Source: Actinomycetota bacterium | GTDB taxonomy: Bacteria > Actinomycetota > Humimicrobiia > Hakubellales > JAMDDV01 | Reading direction: 5' to 3' | NCBI GenBank assembly: GCA_023488455.1 | Contig: JAMDDV010000036.1 | Coordinates: 1 to 7,223, forward strand | DNA length: 7,223 nucleotides | Part shown: piece by piece, positions 6,860-7,223 of the stretch | Layout of the letters: each line of letters starts with the position of its first letter | Numbering within the stretch: position 1 is the first letter of the stretch | Translations under genes and position numbers: made by a program | The notes under the pieces: generated by a model | Databases searched by the model: none | What the model saw: only the letters and a program-made list of their open reading frames with translations | Told to the model about the DNA's origin: nothing

Positions 6860-6991
6860 CGGAAATTAAAGATCTAAAGATGAAAAGATTGACTGAAAAT
6901 AAATCAGTCCAAGATGTACATTGAAAACAATGTTAGAGGTATATAAATACACCAAAAAGTGCAACAAGAAAATAGGTAAAAATAATTTCCG
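6860..6991 (+). promoter_or_regulatory. Structured leader of binding-protein mRNA B
   Basis: CGGAAATTA (6860-6868) pairs perfectly with TAATTTCCG (6983-6991), closing a 114-nt loop. The stem matches the one at 2824-2872 except for one compensatory pair. Inside the loop are two perfect small hairpins: GACTGA/TCAGTC (6891-6896 and 6904-6909), and ACATTG/CAATGT around AAAA (6918-6923 and 6928-6933). A weaker one is GGTATAT/ATACACC (6938-6953). After the stem come AACTGGG and the ribosome sites. No known riboswitch family is recognised. The role is inferred; a leader RNA controlling translation or stability is likeliest. Confidence 0.48.
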
Positions 6992-7013
6992 AGAGAACTG
7001 GGTGATTGCAGGG

Positions 7014-7059
7014 AGGTGATAAAAAAATCTTTGATTCTAAAAAATGCGAGAAAAGGAGG
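7014..7059 (+). promoter_or_regulatory. Two ribosome sites before the second binding-protein gene
   Basis: GGGAGGTGAT (7011-7020) and AGGAGG (7054-7059) precede the GTG at 7067, the second with a 7-base spacing. Between the GTG overlapping the first site (7016) and the real start there are 17 codons, against 18 in the copy on the other strand. The indel between copies is exactly 3 nt and keeps the frame. Confidence 0.55.
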
Positions 7060-7066
7060 TTTTATT

Positions 7067-7223
7067 GTGAAAAAAACAATAGTTATTTTATTAGCTGTTG
7101 TGCTTGTATCGTGGCTAATAGTAAGCTGTAAACCAGCAGTACCAGTCACAGAAGAAACTACTCCAGCTGTAGAAGAAACCACAGCAGCAACAGAAACAAC
7201 GGCAGAAGAAACCAAGCCTGCTG
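7067..7223 (+). CDS. Second solute-binding lipoprotein, N-terminal part (runs off window)
   Basis: Starts at GTG 7067, with AGGAGG 7 bases upstream. The first 44 residues (signal peptide, lipobox IVSC with Cys21, and Thr/Glu-rich linker to TETT) are identical in protein and DNA to the binding protein at 1391-2743. It then departs: this protein continues the linker with AEETKPA, whereas the other enters its folded domain at EVTLRVADW. The mature domain is outside the window, so membership of the binding-protein family is inferred from the shared signal, promoter and operator. It is divergent from the regulator and probably repressed by it. It may head a second sugar transport operon or be a diverged paralog with another ligand. 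Confidence 0.78.
   Translation, partial: MKKTIVILLAVVLVSWLIVSCKPAVPVTEETTPAVEETTAATETTAEETKPA

Larger units (their letters stand above)
6793..7200 (+). repeat. Inverted duplicate of the 2610-2943 region
   Basis: This segment repeats the promoter, operator, leader, ribosome sites, signal peptide and linker of the binding-protein gene on the other strand. Two stretches are identical. One is the promoter from AACAGGC through the -10. The other is a 166-nt block, 7035-7200 against 2775-2610. Between them the leaders align only in parts, and this copy carries about 80 extra nt. The two copies point away from each other and enclose the regulator and the IS element. Confidence 0.9.

Noticed and set aside
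6727..6924. Plus-strand ORF of 65 codons before the second binding protein
   Set aside because: It runs across promoter, operator and leader stem, starts upstream of the -35 box, and has no equivalent in the other copy.
6904..7215. Minus-strand ORF of 103 codons sharing 49 residues with the 76-codon ORF
   Set aside because: The apparent protein similarity only reflects the duplicated signal-peptide DNA read backwards; it is a shadow of the gene at 7067.

Overview
The window is an AT-rich accessory region carrying a sugar-type ABC uptake locus, its probable LacI-family repressor, a second copy of the binding-protein gene start in the opposite orientation, and a decayed IS21-family insertion sequence. 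Strong AGGAGG ribosome sites, several GTG starts, low GC and a lipoprotein binding protein with a Thr/Glu-rich linker suggest an anaerobic, low-GC bacterium of Bacillota or Atribacterota type. I cannot fix the phylum from this sequence.

Layout. On the minus strand, read from right to left, come a LacI-family regulator (5544-6575), an IS21-family element (3020-5436), then an operon of solute-binding lipoprotein (1391-2743), MalF-type permease (384-1262) and MalG-type permease (1-358, running off the window). No transport ATPase is visible. It may lie beyond the window, or a shared ATPase may serve this importer, as in many Gram-positive systems. On the plus strand, from 7067 to the window end, is the start of a second binding-protein gene, transcribed away from the regulator.

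How it fits together. Both binding-protein genes have nearly the same promoter (TTGACT, 16-bp spacer, TAAAAT), followed at the expected transcription start by the same 18-bp near-palindrome with a central ACGT (AAGGCAAACGTATGCCTT). This is the form of a LacI/GalR-family operator, and the regulator lies between the two sites. The simplest reading is a local regulon in which the repressor blocks both binding-protein operons until a sugar ligand appears. Both mRNAs would have long 5' leaders (about 155 and 233 nt) that share a 9-bp long-range stem. One pair of that stem differs between the copies by a compensatory change (G-C in one, A-T in the other), which points to a selected RNA structure. 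The leader of the second copy has a much larger loop containing further small hairpins.

The two copies are mosaics. The promoter and a 166-nt block (second ribosome site, signal peptide and linker) are identical, while the leader between them and the coding sequence after them differ. Recent gene conversion, or module exchange between paralogous binding proteins, would explain this. The IS21 element has an intact istB, but istA is broken by two frameshifts and an amber stop. Its ends carry pairs of 23-bp-period repeats, as expected for the family.
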